From Lasiosphaeria ovina (Eukaryota > Ascomycota > Sordariomycetes > Sordariales > Lasiosphaeriaceae), in NCBI GenBank assembly GCA_033439765.1, contig JAULSN010000006.1, positions 3,472,001 through 3,536,000 of the forward strand: 64,000 nt of DNA, read 5' to 3'. Shown here piece after piece: positions 35,039 through 47,345 of this stretch. Numbering within the stretch: the stretch's first letter is position 1; each line of letters begins with the position of its first letter. The notes below the pieces were generated by a model, which made no database searches, was not told the DNA's origin, and saw only the letters and a program-made list of their open reading frames with translations. A program made the translations under genes and the position numbers.

Positions 35039-37732
35039 TCAATGTGTAAAGACATCCCGAACCGGATGCTGCTTCCAGGCTGGGACCGTAGGCATGGTCC
35101 TCAGATAGTCGGCCGTGTACTGAAGGTGTTCGTTTAGATTCGCGATCATGCTCTGCAGCTCGTTCTTGAGCTGGTCTCGGGAACTGATTCCCTGCAGCAC
35201 ATTTGCCGAAGGCGGCGTCGGGAGAGGCGGGAGGGGCGGCACTGATGAGCTCGGGAAGTCGTCAGAGAAATGCGAAGAGTTCTTCGACCAGGCCCTGTCC
35301 CGCCGTGGCTGCGGTAGGGCGCTCGGCATCCTCCCATCGTCGCGCGGCGGGCTTGGCGATGGCGTGGCGCTTCGCAGCACTTCGAGCGTCTCCAGCGACA
35401 GCGTAAGGTCCGTCTCGTCAGTAATGTACATGGACGGCTCCCTATATGATCTCGGGTACGAGGTCGGCGGAAGGGAACGCGCCTCAAATTCGAGATCAAA
35501 CGACATCGACCCAGTCATCGAGCTTGGAGAGGTGGTCTGCGATCCAGCTGTAGAAGGCCGGGTTACATCAGACGAGAACCCATCAACCAGGCTTGCGTCG
35601 AGGTCGATCAAGCTCATATTGGAGGCTCGATTGGCATAGGAAGGCACCAAGGTTGAAGCGGTGCTACTACTGGTTGACAGTATGTGTGGCCCGGCGGCAG
35701 AAGACTGCCAGTCGAGGTCCGGCACAAAGCTGGCGTCAAGGTCAATAAGGCTCATATTCGAAGCCCGATTCGATGGTGCAGTCAACCCCGATCCACCGGG
35801 AAAGCTGAACCCCTGAGCGGTGGAAGGTCTGACAACATCTACCGGCATGCTCACCAAGCTAGCGTCAAGATCAATCAAGCTCAGGTTGGAAGCTCGATTT
35901 GGCTGAGCCATCAGATGAGAGCCATGCGAGAACGGATACGGGTCGGCGGTGGCGGTGGCGGGACGCATGTCGTCGGCCATACTGACCAGACTTGCGTCAA
36001 GGTCAATCAGGCTGAGGCTCGACTCTCGATTGTTTGACTGTGAGGGTGTAATCGAAATATCTGGGTGGAAACCGCTGCCGAATGAGGCGTCATCGCTTGA
36101 GTGAAATGTTTGGGCGGGGGGGACCTCGAGGCGGTCGCCAAGAGCAGAGGCGCTCCTGGATTGATAGTGTCCCAGGCCGAGGCTGGCAGGAGCCGGGGCT
36201 GGCATGGAGGGAAACGTCCAGTCTTGGGTCTTGCGTCGATCGGTATCATCCGTTGGAGCACCAGAGAAAGGTCGCGCTCCGAGTCCAGGCTTAAGCGTCT
36301 CGAGGTCACCGTGCGAAGCGTCCAGGTCAATCATGGATTCTCGGAGAGTTGAGTGATCGGATCCGTCCCGGAGGGGCAGATCGTTTGGCGGCGGCGAGGC
36401 CAGCTTGCCGTAAAAAACACGGGCGCTATCCCCGTAATTAGTGATGGTGTTGGGATCAAATACCCTCTCGAGCGGCGCTTTGAACTCTTTGATAACCCGA
36501 GGTTGGCGGCGGCGACGATTTGGCTTCTGCGGGGCGTCTTGTTGAGGAACATTAGAGCTCATGGCGTAGGCGTCAAACACGGCTTGTGCCTCTGGCGTAT
36601 TTTCAATTCGGAACTGGTCGGCCTCATCGTCCTCGGTGAAATCCCACTCGTCGTCTTCCAGGTTTTGAGCGAAGTCTTCCAGCGCCCCCTGGGCGCCACC
36701 TGCCGAGAAGAGCGATCGCCTGCTCCCACCTTGCGACTCCCAAAGCTTGTAAGCGCTGACGAGCTTTGAAAGCGAGGCAGTCGGGTATTCGTCGTACGTG
36801 TCAAATATGTACGGATGTTTCTGAACTTGCTCGATCGGAGGACGTTGCCTTGGATCCTCAACCAAGCAGAAGGCAACGAGGCCCTTCAGCTGAGCAGAAT
36901 ACTGGTCGCCCTCCAAGCGCGGGCAGTACTGTTTCAAGTAAGAGCCAAACTGGGGAATGTCGATGGGGGTGGTTGCGTTAGGTGGCAATCCCGAGGCGAC
37001 CTCGTAAGCCATGGAGCCAAATGCCCAAATATCAACCTCCATGCCGTACGAGACAGTCGAATCGAAGAGCTCAGGGGCCATCCACTGCAGTGTTCCCGTC
37101 ACGGTGCTTCTCTTGTCGAACTTGGTTTCCATAATGCCGGCGACTCCAAAGTCGCAAAGCTGGACACCTCCGGTCTCGGTCACCAGAACATTTGCGCACT
37201 TGATATCTCGGTGGATAATACCCTGTCGGTGGACCCAGAAAATGGCTTCGGCGACTTCTCTGAGAATCGGGATGATCCATTTCTCGGGGAGACCGCCGGT
37301 TGGCCTCATTAGCGAGGAAACGCTGCCACCGCCGCAGTACTCGGTGACGATCCAGACGGACTGGTCGACGAGGAGGGTGTCGACGACGGCATTGATATTG
37401 CGTGCGCCGCTGGTGGTCAGGATCTTCAACGTGTTGACCTCTTTGAGGATATCGTTGAAGGTGTCTGCGGCGCCGGGACTGAGAGTGTCGCCCTCTTCAA
37501 TGCTGATGATCTTGACGGCGACGAGCTGGCCCGGCCTGGTGCGGGTGCCGGTTGCCTTGTACACACGGCCAAAGCTGCCCTTGCCGATGAGCTCGGCTAG
37601 CAGGTATGGCGGCGGCTCCTTGCCGGCCTCGGCGCACTGCCTCACAATGGACAGCTGGGCCTTGCGCGCATCTTCGATGGCCTTTTGCTTGGTTGCCGAG
37701 TAGTCGAAATCGGCCAGCTGAAGATTGCGCAT
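35039..37732 (-). CDS. Germinal-centre (STE20/GCK) family protein kinase with LIDLDAS repeats, 897 residues
   Basis: Single exon. Kinase domain about residues 43-310: LIGKGSFGRVYKA, VAVKII (Lys 74), HRDIKCANVL, LCDFGVAG, GTLQWMAPE, VDIWAFGSMAYEV. The GTLQWMAPE segment and the order of parts fit the GCK branch (relatives of Sid1, MST3/4 and related fungal kinases acting in septation or polarity). A short conserved-looking leader precedes it. The tail, about residues 310-860, is mostly disordered and carries five copies of a (S)LIDLDAS motif at about residues 473, 579, 622, 667 and 711; the last four are spaced about 44 residues apart. The C-terminus ends in a helical segment (SRDQLKNELQSMIANLNEHL). 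Which GCK orthologue it is cannot be decided here. Confidence 0.9.
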   Translation of the reverse strand: MRNLQLADFDYSATKQKAIEDARKAQLSIVRQCAEAGKEPPPYLLAELIGKGSFGRVYKATGTRTRPGQLVAVKIISIEEGDTLSPGAADTFNDILKEVNTLKILTTSGARNINAVVDTLLVDQSVWIVTEYCGGGSVSSLMRPTGGLPEKWIIPILREVAEAIFWVHRQGIIHRDIKCANVLVTETGGVQLCDFGVAGIMETKFDKRSTVTGTLQWMAPELFDSTVSYGMEVDIWAFGSMAYEVASGLPPNATTPIDIPQFGSYLKQYCPRLEGDQYSAQLKGLVAFCLVEDPRQRPPIEQVQKHPYIFDTYDEYPTASLSKLVSAYKLWESQGGSRRSLFSAGGAQGALEDFAQNLEDDEWDFTEDDEADQFRIENTPEAQAVFDAYAMSSNVPQQDAPQKPNRRRRQPRVIKEFKAPLERVFDPNTITNYGDSARVFYGKLASPPPNDLPLRDGSDHSTLRESMIDLDASHGDLETLKPGLGARPFSGAPTDDTDRRKTQDWTFPSMPAPAPASLGLGHYQSRSASALGDRLEVPPAQTFHSSDDASFGSGFHPDISITPSQSNNRESSLSLIDLDASLVSMADDMRPATATADPYPFSHGSHLMAQPNRASNLSLIDLDASLVSMPVDVVRPSTAQGFSFPGGSGLTAPSNRASNMSLIDLDASFVPDLDWQSSAAGPHILSTSSSTASTLVPSYANRASNMSLIDLDASLVDGFSSDVTRPSTAGSQTTSPSSMTGSMSFDLEFEARSLPPTSYPRSYREPSMYITDETDLTLSLETLEVLRSATPSPSPPRDDGRMPSALPQPRRDRAWSKNSSHFSDDFPSSSVPPLPPLPTPPSANVLQGISSRDQLKNELQSMIANLNEHLQYTADYLRTMPTVPAWKQHPVRDVFTH
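35580..36340 (-). repeat. Five-copy LIDLDAS motif array inside the GCK gene
   Basis: Coding repeats near 36312, 35996, 35865, 35730 and 35598, with forms ESMIDLDASHG, SLSLIDLDASLVSM, SNLSLIDLDASLVSM, SNMSLIDLDASFVP and SNMSLIDLDASLVD. The last four have a period of about 132 bp at the DNA level, consistent with tandem duplication under purifying selection for the motif core. Confidence 0.85.
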
Positions 37733-39733
37733 CGTACCGAGCTTTGCATCGGGGGTTCAAGGGACTGGAATTGGCCCTCAAAAGTTGCGATGGTGGCCGG
37801 CGATGTGAAGTCCACAGGCAATTAATTTCACGGCGGCGGCGGCGACAGCGGTGACCGGCGGCGATGGACCGCGACGGTGTGACCCACTCAGCGCAGGCTC
37901 CGGCTGCTGCTGATGGCTGCACGCGGCTGGCTGATGGGGAGCTCTGGCAATGCACACAGGCTGGGATGGATATGTAAACAGCAGCACGACCCAGGCCGTT
38001 TGTGGTGTCGATGATCACTTGTTTTGTCGGAACACCGATGAATGCGTTTCTGCCCGTCAAGACGGCGTCGATGGCGGTCAATGGCGCGTCGCGCTTGAGC
38101 CTCTGGTCTCACCGTTCAATTTTCTTTTCCCCCTGTTTCACGATGGATCGGGCGGCGCCAGCCCCTTGCAATCGGCCCCACCTTGTTCCATCCTGCCCCT
38201 GTCCGAGATGAATGGACCCGAATCGGGCGGGGCCTTGGCAGCCAGAAGACGCGTCTCTGGTTTCGCCTCCTCGACTCTCGCAACAGCACCCAGAGCCCAC
38301 CCAACCCTGTAACTCATTGTGAATTGGACCGTCTGTCGCAGCCAAGCCTAGCTTGAATCAAAGCTCAATTTCAATTCACAAATGTCCAGAAGGCGCCAAA
38401 TCCGGCGTGCACAGCTAATTGGTTACTCCCTTGATATGTGTACAGTGTTGGACCGGGACGACGGCGCGAAAGAGCAAGTCCTGTGCAGCCAGACATTTGG
38501 TGCGCTTTTTTTGCCCTGAGCGGAAAAAAACGATATTTGGCGGCAAGGTTCGTAAGTTGGCCGGTATAATTAACTGTGTCGGTGCCGTTCAATTGTTTGA
38601 CTTTCTGCTACCATTACCGCGGCAAATACTCAATTGTACTTATGTTAGTAACAAGTCTAATCAGGGAGGTCGCTATTAGAGTAGACGAAAGAAAACACAA
38701 GGTAAGTAAACCCCTATTGCTCTTTCCGGTGAATAATAGATGTTAGAAATAAGGTTCAGTTTTGGGCTGGCCCAGGGGGAAATTCTTCAAGATAAACATC
38801 TACATAGGTAGGCACTCTGTAATAAAAATTCCAGACCAACTCTATACCTGTCTGCTCCTTGCGGTCTTTCATCGTTCCAAATAGTGTTTGTGCCCTCTAC
38901 TTATTATAAGAGTCGGGGTAAAGAAGACTTCACATGGAGCTCTAGGCGGTGGCAACAATAACCACACTGAGTTAGGAGGAGCATCACACTCGTCTGTCAA
39001 CTTTGGAAAGCTGTCTTAGTCGTATCTTCTAATAGTCATTAGATGGTGGTTAAAAAGGAGGCTGTGCCTGGTCTCTTATTCGGTACTCTGCAGTCAACGC
39101 GCCAGTTACGTCTATTCCGAAATACATCAAATTCCGATTTTATACTCTGGTCAAAGGTCCTCTATAAGGGCATTCAGAAGATGCGAGCCTTTAGTACAGC
39201 GCGGTATAATTAGGTACTTACCTGGAGTCATGGTGTGGGAAGAGGGTGGTGGAGAGTGCGGATGTTTCAAATTTATTAAATGCCTTCATGCCTTGTATCT
39301 CTTCCACCACCGTACTGTTCAAATTCGGTGGCCTGCTGGGACTCGGAAGACCTGACAAGTCTTGAGAGTCGGGGGTATTTTTGAAGATTCGAGTAACCGT
39401 GAGCTAACTCAGTGGACATCATCAGTAAGATACTCTCGTAGTCGAAACCACCAATGAAAAGAGTAATCTGTGAAGTTCGATTGGATACACTAATACCGTC
39501 CTTCACGTGATTCGAATCCCATGCTGTGACACGAGGCTTTTAGGCTGCAACTATAGCTTTATCGTGATCAATGGGACAGATTTCTTCATGCTTGTCTATT
39601 ATCAGCCACAGAAAACTCCTACAAGCCTTCCTCAAAAATGTCCGGTATCTCTGACAGCTATCCAGGGGTAATTTGCCCACCCTCATACTTTGATATGCCC
39701 ATTCAAAACAGACCATGGCGCTGACTGAGAGCT
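37733..39733. other. Long gene-free region, AT-richer in its second half
   Basis: The first part is the presumed promoter of the GCK gene. From about 38640 to 39730 the sequence becomes AT-rich with many TA words and short broken frames, which could be an old RIP-mutated repeat. No known element is recognisable. Confidence 0.5.
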
Positions 39734-40111
39734 TTGAAGACGTGGTTCTATGCCGAAGACGGCGACAAATATGCCCGCTTCAGTGAGTACAAGCTGGGAA
39801 AGCCCACGGCAACCGCGTTTGAGATTGCCCTGGGGCTTCATCTCATGGAGCTAGAACGGCGGTATGGGACGCGCTTTGGTCCGGACCCCTTAGGGGCTGC
39901 GCAGGTCGCGCAGGGACTCGCGAGTCCTAGCAGCATGCTCCATGATTCCGGGAGTTGGAGCACTATTACAGACGACAGACGAAAGCGACTGCGCGCCATG
40001 GACAAGTATGAGAAGGCCATCTATTGTGTTTTGGCAATCCACGATTCGACATTTCGCCGTGGCATGGACAAAGATACGTTCACGGAAAGACACAGGCGCT
40101 CCACGCCATGA
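39734..40111 (+). pseudogene. Orphan coding fragment
   Basis: A 125-codon frame opening at a TTG, with protein-like sequence in its first two thirds (KTWFYAEDGDKYARFSEYKL, then GLHLMELERRYGTRFGPDPL). No ATG start or upstream exon was identified. I do not recognise the family. It is either a last-exon remnant or a decayed gene next to the AT-rich tract. Confidence 0.3.
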
Positions 40112-40612
40112 CGGAGGTGGAACAGCAGCCGGCAATTTAGTGCGGGCATGTTTCTGATGAGCCTCAAAAGACCATGCGGGTTGGAAATGGATATAAGGTA
40201 AATTGGCGCTTCGCCATGGCGAATATACAAGCTGATAATCATTCCTGACTGTATGCACAGAAGAGCTGAAAGCGCCTATTAAGGACAGCTCATCAAGGCA
40301 CAAGAACATAGCCAAATGGTAGGCCCGTGTTCGCGAGAGCCCCTATTATACATCTATAACACACACGCCATCGTGACCCCACTGGGAGTCTATTTGCAAG
40401 ATGAACATGTCGGCAATCTGCAGCATTTGACACGGCGACACAACGTGCTCAGCGCTGGACGAGTATCAAAGCAAAAATTCGTGACCCAGTCTAGCTCCCC
40501 GTGTTCACGGGGTACGCGCCCGCACAAACCTCGTCGAAGCCGTCTGTGCTTCCACCTGAGTCTTCTGGCCCGGCTATTATGCCATTTCCTGATGCCTCCC
40601 CAGACCATTGCA

Positions 40613-41140
40613 TCAAGGCACCCTCGTCTTCAACTGAACGCCATGCCATTCCTTCATAAGGTCCGCTATTGCTGCGTTGACGATGCGCTGTTGCTTGAGC
40701 ATTGTCTGGCCGCGAAACTTCTCCGAGCTGACCTCTATGCCGTACATGGAGCCGCACCCGCCCGAGATGTCCTGTACAATCAGCTGGGTGGGCGCAAGCT
40801 CGGCTATCAGCCTGTCCCAGACCTGTGACTCGCCGTCGGTTAGGGATTGGGGTTTTTCGAGGTCCACGTTCGACTCTTGCGCAGGTTCTTGGGGTTGGAC
40901 TTGTTCGGAGGCGGAGGCTGTCGAAGTAGAGAATAGCCTTGGCCGAGCTGAGGGGGGTGATATTCGTATCAGCGAGCGTGCGGAGATGGCTGGGGGTGCC
41001 GTGCGAAGAGGCTGTGTGCGGCCAAAGGTAATCGAGGAGAGCGACTTTGACGGCGTCGTCTGGAGCAGCGCTTGCGATAGTGGGCGAGCTCTAGCTTGGA
41101 GGCCACCCTGGCCCGCTCGTAGACACGCCTGGCAGATCAT
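40613..41140 (-). CDS. BOL3: Mitochondrial BolA-like protein (BolA3/Bol3 type), 175 residues
   Basis: Works with the monothiol glutaredoxin Grx5 and NFU-type proteins in delivering 4Fe-4S clusters to mitochondrial enzymes. Residues 1 to about 75 are rich in Arg, Ser and Ala with few acids, a probable mitochondrial targeting sequence. The BolA fold occupies about residues 100-175: LIAELAPTQLIVQDISGGCG, SMYGIEVSSEKFRG, and the conserved helix-strand end QQRIVNAAIADLMKEWHGVQ. The GCG and the missing histidine-rich insert fit the Bol3 rather than the Bol1 group. Single exon; ATG at 41140 gives the expected presequence. Confidence 0.9.
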   Translation of the reverse strand: MICQACLRAGQGGLQARARPLSQALLQTTPSKSLSSITFGRTQPLRTAPPAISARSLIRISPPSARPRLFSTSTASASEQVQPQEPAQESNVDLEKPQSLTDGESQVWDRLIAELAPTQLIVQDISGGCGSMYGIEVSSEKFRGQTMLKQQRIVNAAIADLMKEWHGVQLKTRVP

Positions 41141-44100
41141 GTTTGAGCTAGGCGACAGGCAGTCTACACATGTCAGTCTGATTCATTGCAGCAAGCACAG
41201 AGTTGCTTGCTCACCTGTACTGTGGTACGCACGTCAAAATTCGAATCTTGAATCGCTTGTCAAGGGCCGAGGCAAAGGTTCCGCGAGCATGCATCGCAAG
41301 TCATTTGTCAGCCCGCCCGAGCTTTTCCAACCCTCCGAGCTTCGAATTGGCTGAAAGATTGTTGGCTGCCGGTGCAAGTGGGGCGAGGGGCGAACCCGAA
41401 AGGCCCCACTGCCAGGCCACCACCCGCTACTCACGCCTGTTGTGCTGCTAAAATCTAGAGCTTCCATTATGGGCACCGGCCGGTGTGGTTTCTTCCATCA
41501 ATAAGGTAGGTTGTCTCTCACCTGGCTGCATGCGATCCATTGCGGGCGCAGAGAAGTGATGAAACGGCTTTAGTGCGTATAATCGTGGACTCAAAGTGTC
41601 TGGAAAGTCTATGTCAATCTGCTGGAATTTGACGGTGCAAAATATCCTACGGCAGATCTCACGGAGCTCGAACCTTTGCTGTCCCCGGCTACAACGCACG
41701 CGCGACTTGGGTTGCCTTCCCTGATGCTATCTCAACTGTTGATCGTCTTGATCTTCACTTGTTGCACATTTGCTGGCTACGGCACCCTACAACAGAATGG
41801 GGATGCTATTTTGAAGAAGCCTCCTTTTAGTCTAGCTCCCCTTGTTCTCTACGATGGCCTAGCTAGAGCTGCTTCAACGTCACTAAACGTAAATTCAAGC
41901 ACTGGTTTGTCACATCTGGTCTGCCGTGAACATGGTTGTGGTTCGTATCTCCCGAATCTGGCAGCTGAAGGTTAGTCCGGCACCCATCCCTACCTGTATC
42001 AAGACTTGTGATGTTAGTACTCACAATGAGCCCGTTAAAATGGCTCGTGGCCGAGGCACGTGAAATTCTGCCCTCCTGGGAACCGACAGACAGGGTCACA
42101 GCGCCGCCCCAAGCATATACGAGCTGAGTTGTGTTGGGTTGTGTATCTTCCCTCTGGGCGACATGCATCTGTTTCTGTCTCACAGGCAGCATGCGATGGC
42201 CCTTTAACAAGTCCGAGCGTGGCGGCGTTGAGGGCACACCTCGAAGATCGAACCCAGCCCAAGGTGCGGAGTACGGAGTACCTTCGGAGTATTCTAGCAT
42301 GGAGCCCCAATCAATGGCGGCTTTGTACCTATCCGGTCCGGCGAGGCGTAACGAGAGGAGCCAATCTAGCCGGCAGCGGAACGGAAAAAGTTGTACAATA
42401 TCAATCTATGCGCAACATGCTGGGAATATCCAAAATCCCTCGTCGATCTATATTGCACCCCCCTCTGAGCCTGGATCTTGTCGATGCCGAGACGCCCAAG
42501 CGACGCGATGCCCACTGGTCGTTGCTATCATTGTGGATTGAACCACCAAAAACCTCCGTAGTTGACGCAATATCACCCTGAATGGCCACTGGTGCAACTC
42601 TGGCACGATGCTAATCCCGGGACCGATGCAAGCGAGCTCGCAAAGCCGTTCTAAAAGCTTCCATCCTAGGATGGAACGAGAAGCCGGCCATGTCCTTCGG
42701 TCTCTCTGTCTATCATGGTCGTAGAGGGCATTTCTTCCCGCAGCAGGTGCCTCGTTCTCTCTAGCGTCCGCAGCATCTCAGCCCGCGCCGACCGCAACTT
42801 GCGCTATATGCTGGCTTGCCATGTCGGGATGGCGCCCTATTAGATACATCCAGAAACACGGTAAGCCACAACCTTTGCCTCCTCCCCAATAGAGACTGGC
42901 CCGTGAAAGCTCGAGGAAGCATGACAGTTTCCATTTTTGTGCGATGTTACATCTGAGAACATCCAGGTACTCGGAACGGAGGCAATCGCGCCCAACCTGA
43001 GGGGGACACCAAGTTCAGGCCCATCAACCATTACGGAGTGTGCATGTTCATACAGTTGGGTTCCAATAGGCTCTGGACCTGCATCAATGTTGCAACTGAT
43101 TAAAAGTCTAGCCCCGGCACCTACGTTAAGGTATGGATGGATCTCATGAGAGAAGAAGCCACTGGCAGTGGAAGCCGACAGCGCGCCGCGGGGTAGTGGA
43201 GGCCGCTCCTGCAGGAACAAAGCCGCAGTGGGGGTTCAACTGTCCCGCAGGAACGCTTTACCACCCGGGCCCCGGCATCCAATCACACTACTGGAAAGCA
43301 GAACAGCACAGCGAATTCCGCGGAACACGTACGGAAGATCTGATCCGCTTCTATCTTATCTTGAGCTTTGACATATCGAGAACACCGACGGTATCGTTGT
43401 CGCGTCCTACGCGTCCATACATATATGTATGTACGGATACAGTACAAATACAAGCTGCCTGAGGGCAATGTGCAGGGGTGGCTGGGATGGAAGGGGCCAC
43501 CCATGACTGCCGAAATCCGACCTCCCCAAAAGGGGCACAGGCAAGACAGTGCGCCCCTTGTCCGCAAAGGGGAGGAGGTTAAACTTAAAGGGTCAACCCG
43601 GAGGCTGAAGGCTATGGCGAACACAAGCGATCACCGCGCTGCGCTGTCTTGCTATCAGACCTGTCGGGCAGAACGTCATGCATGGTGAAAACCTTCTCAA
43701 CGCTTCTCTCCGCAAATGACCTAAAAGCCACGGAGACCGCTGGGCTCGAGCTAATTATTACACCACGACCGTTGGATTGGCAGGCGGACGGGTGGTGGGC
43801 TCTTTTCTGGAGCCGTCCAGGTTCACCCTGCGTGGCATCTCTGCGCTCCATCATGCGAATTGGCAGCGCCGACACCTATTGAGCTGTCTTATAACGACGG
43901 TTCCCCGCAGAAAATGCAGCCCTGGTGTGGTACCTGTACCTGTGTTAGGAGGGGACGCAAATTAATAACGGGACTTGGCAAAAGAGCCAACATCCCCAAT
44001 GGAGGATGCCCCGTTCCATTTTGCATTCCACGGCTACCACTCGACCGACCTGCCATCTCGAGCGACGACGCAGCACTTTCCATCTTGCATGCGCCCGCTC

Positions 44101-44254
44101 TGGCCCTCGTCTGCGCAGTGGCCCTCCGGCCAATGGGATCGCCAAATGGCACTGTTGATAAGATGCTGGCTAAATTCGGCCGCGATCAACCCCGAGGGCT
44201 CTACCCCGGACGTGGGACCGGATTTGCTTCCCGATCTTGCTCTTGGCGACGATA
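41141..44254. other. Gene-free 3.1-kb region
   Basis: Several ORFs of 80-170 codons occur on both strands, but none shows motifs, signal peptide or splice structure I can support. The tacggagta word recurs near 42271. The left end is the BolA promoter side, the right end the subtilase promoter. Confidence 0.5.
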
Positions 44255-44265
44255 ATATATATAAC
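44255..44265 (+). promoter_or_regulatory. TATA-like element upstream of the subtilase
   Basis: The AT stretch atatatataa lies about 230 bp upstream of the subtilase ATG in otherwise GC-rich sequence. Plausible TATA box; no initiator identified. Confidence 0.4.
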
Positions 44266-44491
44266 ATGGCGACAGTTGGTCTGTTGCGCACGCGAGACCT
44301 GGCAGTGACACGGTCTCGCAGCTCCCTGTGTTGAGCGCGGTCCAGTCTCTCGGTAGCTGCGCAGCCGGTTCCAGTCGTTCACTCGTTTCTCGTCTGCCTC
44401 TCGCCTCCCCTCCCCCCTCGCCCCACCTGCTTTCCTTGACATCCTTTGCTTGTTGTGGTCTGCCTCTGGATCGCGAGCGAGAAACAACACC

Positions 44492-47345
44492 ATGGTTCGT
44501 CTAGACTTGGTAGCGGCGCTTCTGGCGACCGCAAGCCTTGCGCGGGCTGTTCCCAATGCGCCCCCCATCGTCCCCGGCGCCTACATCGTCGAGTACCAGG
44601 ATGACCAGGTGAGTTGAGCTCAAGCCTGGCCGACCGCAGGCTGAGATAGGGGGAAATACTGAACTCCTCGCCCATGCAGGATTCCGCGGCGTTTGTGAAA
44701 GCCCTTCCCGGAGATGCTTCTCTGCGGAAGGACCTTCGCTTCCAGCTCTTCAAGGGCGCATCGATCCAGTTCCCCGACACCGAGACAGCCGAGGACATGG
44801 CCGCGACAGTAGCTAAGATGTCCATTGTAAAGCGAGTGTATCCCGTCAAGCGCTACACGATCCCGAAATACACAGTCCACTCGACGGGTAACGCTGCTGT
44901 CAACTCGGTGCTCTCGAAGCGGCAAGACGGCGCCAACGACACGTTCAGCCCGCATCTCATGACGCAGGTGAACAAGTTTAGGGATGCGGGTATTACTGGG
45001 ACCGGCCTCAAGATCGGTATCGTCGACACAGGTGTAAGTCTTGCTGGGGGTAGCGAGGGTGGCCGGTGTATGGTGCACGGTGCATTCCAGGCCATAGCTA
45101 TGGGATGCCGGTTGCTAACGCGCAAGCCTAGACCGATTACCTCCACCCTGCTCTCGGTGGATGCTTTGGACCCGGTTGCCTTGTCTCGTATGGCGCCGAT
45201 CTGGTGGGTGATTCGTTCAACGGCAAGAACACGCCAAAGCCGGACTCGGATCCCATGGACAACTGCAACGGCCACGGCACGCACGTGGCGGGGATTATCG
45301 CGGCGCAGGCCGGTAAGAACCCCTACGGAATCCTCGGCGCGGCCCAGGGCGTCACACTGGGGTCGTTCCGCGTGTTTGGTTGCTCAGGCGACGTGAGCAA
45401 CGACATTTTGATCGCTGCCTACAACATGGCGTACGAGGCCGGGAGCGACATCATTACGGCGTCCATCGGCGGGGCATCTGGCTGGAGCGAAGACCCGTGG
45501 GCGACTGTTGTGTCGAGTATTGTTGCCAAGGGGGTCCCGTGCGTCGTCTCGGCCGGCAATGACGGGAGCGATGGCATCTTCTACGCCTCGACGGCCGCGA
45601 ACGGCAAGGCTGTCACGGCGATTGCGTCTGTCGACAACACAGCCAGCCCTTCCCTGCTCTCCAACGCCACGTACACTGTGAACGGTGGGGCGCTCGCGTC
45701 CTTTGGCTTCACGGCTGGAGATCCAGATGCCTGGGCCAATGTCAGCCTCCCGCTGTGGGCTGTCAGCTTCAACACGACCGACCCTGCCAACGGATGCGAC
45801 CCCTATCCAGCCTCGACGCCCAATCTTGCCGGCTACGTCGTGCTGGTCCGCCGAGGCACTTGCACGTTTGTGCAGAAAGCAAGCAATGCTGCGGCCAAGG
45901 GTGCAAAGTACGTTATTTACTACAATAACGTCGGCGGCAGCAATGGCGTGACGGCTCAGGTCGCTGGTATCAAAGGCGTTGCCATGGTCACCGCCGATAC
46001 AGGTGCGACGTGGATCAAAGCGCTCGCAGCTGGGTCTAATATCACGGTCAATATGATCGATCCCGAGACGGGCCCAATGTTCCTCGCTAACTTCCCGAAC
46101 ACGGACACCCCGGGGTTCTTGAGCACCTACACTAGTTGGGGACCAACGTTTGAAGTCGACGTCAAGCCGCAATTTTCCACGCCCGGAGGCATGATCCTCT
46201 CAACATACCCTAGAGCGCTGGGCTCGTACGGTGTGCTATCCGGAACCTCCATGGCCTGCCCTCTAGCAGCTGCCATCTACGCGTTGATCATCAGCGTCCG
46301 TGGAACAAAGGACCCAAAGACGCTCGAGAACCTCATTTCGGCCACGGCACACCCCAACGTCTTCCAGGACGGCAGAAACTCGTATCCCATCCTGGCGCCA
46401 GTGCCCCAGCAGGGTGGCGGTCTGGTCCAAGCCTGGGATGCGGCTCACGCAACCACGATTTTGAGTGTTTCTAGCCTGTCCTTCAACGACACCGATCATT
46501 TCAAGGCCGTTCACTCCTTTGACATACAAAACACGGGAAAGACCGACGTTACTTTCTCGCTCGGTCATATCGGCGCGGCTACCGCCTACACGTTCGCCAC
46601 CACCGCTGACATAACACCTGATACCTTCCCCAACGAGCTGGACGACAGCGTCGCAACTCTCTCGTTTGGCTCTAGCGGCAGCGTTGCTGTTGCTGCTGGG
46701 CAGACCAAGACGGTCGAAGTCACGGCTGTGCCACCCGCAGGTCTTGATGCCAAGCGCCTGCCAGTCTACTCTGGCTACATCGCCATCAACGGATCGGACG
46801 GGTCGGCATTCTCCCTGCCATATCTCGGTGTCGCCGGCAGTATGCACAGCGCTGTAGTGCTTGATAAGTCTCAAACTCTTCTCAGCCATTCCTTTGACAG
46901 CAAGAGTGCGCCTGTGGCAGCGAACTTGACCTTCACGCTGCCACCCCCGGGTTTCGCCAACGACACGGCCTACAGGAACAAGACGGACCAGCCTAAACTG
47001 GTCGTCACACTGGCTATGGGAAGTGCGCTCGTTCGGGCTGATCTCGTGGCAATCGGCAACGGCACGGTTACGAATGCCACTACCATTCTTGGCACCACAA
47101 CGCTCGGCTCGGCCGACGAATTCCCCTCGTATTGGAACACGCGCGGCCCCTTTGAATACACGTTTGATGGCAAGTTGGCGGACGGCACCTTCGTCCCGCC
47201 CGGCTTGTACAAGTTTGCCGTCAAGGCGCTGAGGATATTCGGAAATCCAGAGCTGGCCAGCGAGTACGATGCCACAGAATCAGTGCCGTTCAGGGTGCGA
47301 TACACATCTCTCCCAAAACGGAGCTTGATTCGGGGCATGGCGTGA
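44492..47345 (+). CDS. Secreted subtilisin-like serine protease (S8) with PA domain, 894 residues
   Basis: Exons: 44492..44608, 44680..45033, 45132..47345. A signal peptide (MVRLDLVAALLATASLARA) is followed by an inhibitor-like propeptide (PGAYIVEYQDD...KRVYPVKRYT). Catalytic triad: Asp 155 in IGIVDTG, His 208 in GHGTHVAGI, Ser 530 in SGTSMACPLAA. A PA (protease-associated) insert lies near residues 360-455 (AGYVVLVRRGTCTFVQKASN). The C-terminal 300 residues look like Fn3-type beta domains. This layout matches large extracellular fungal subtilases of the minor-protease/C5a-peptidase type, used in degrading external protein. Ser is followed by Met-Ala-Cys-Pro where Met-Ala-Thr/Ser-Pro is common. 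TATA-like sequence precedes it. Confidence 0.93.

Noticed and set aside
42840..43220. 126-codon minus-strand ORF
   Set aside because: Protein-like in places, but no start context, splice partner, signal peptide or recognisable motif; kept as non-coding.
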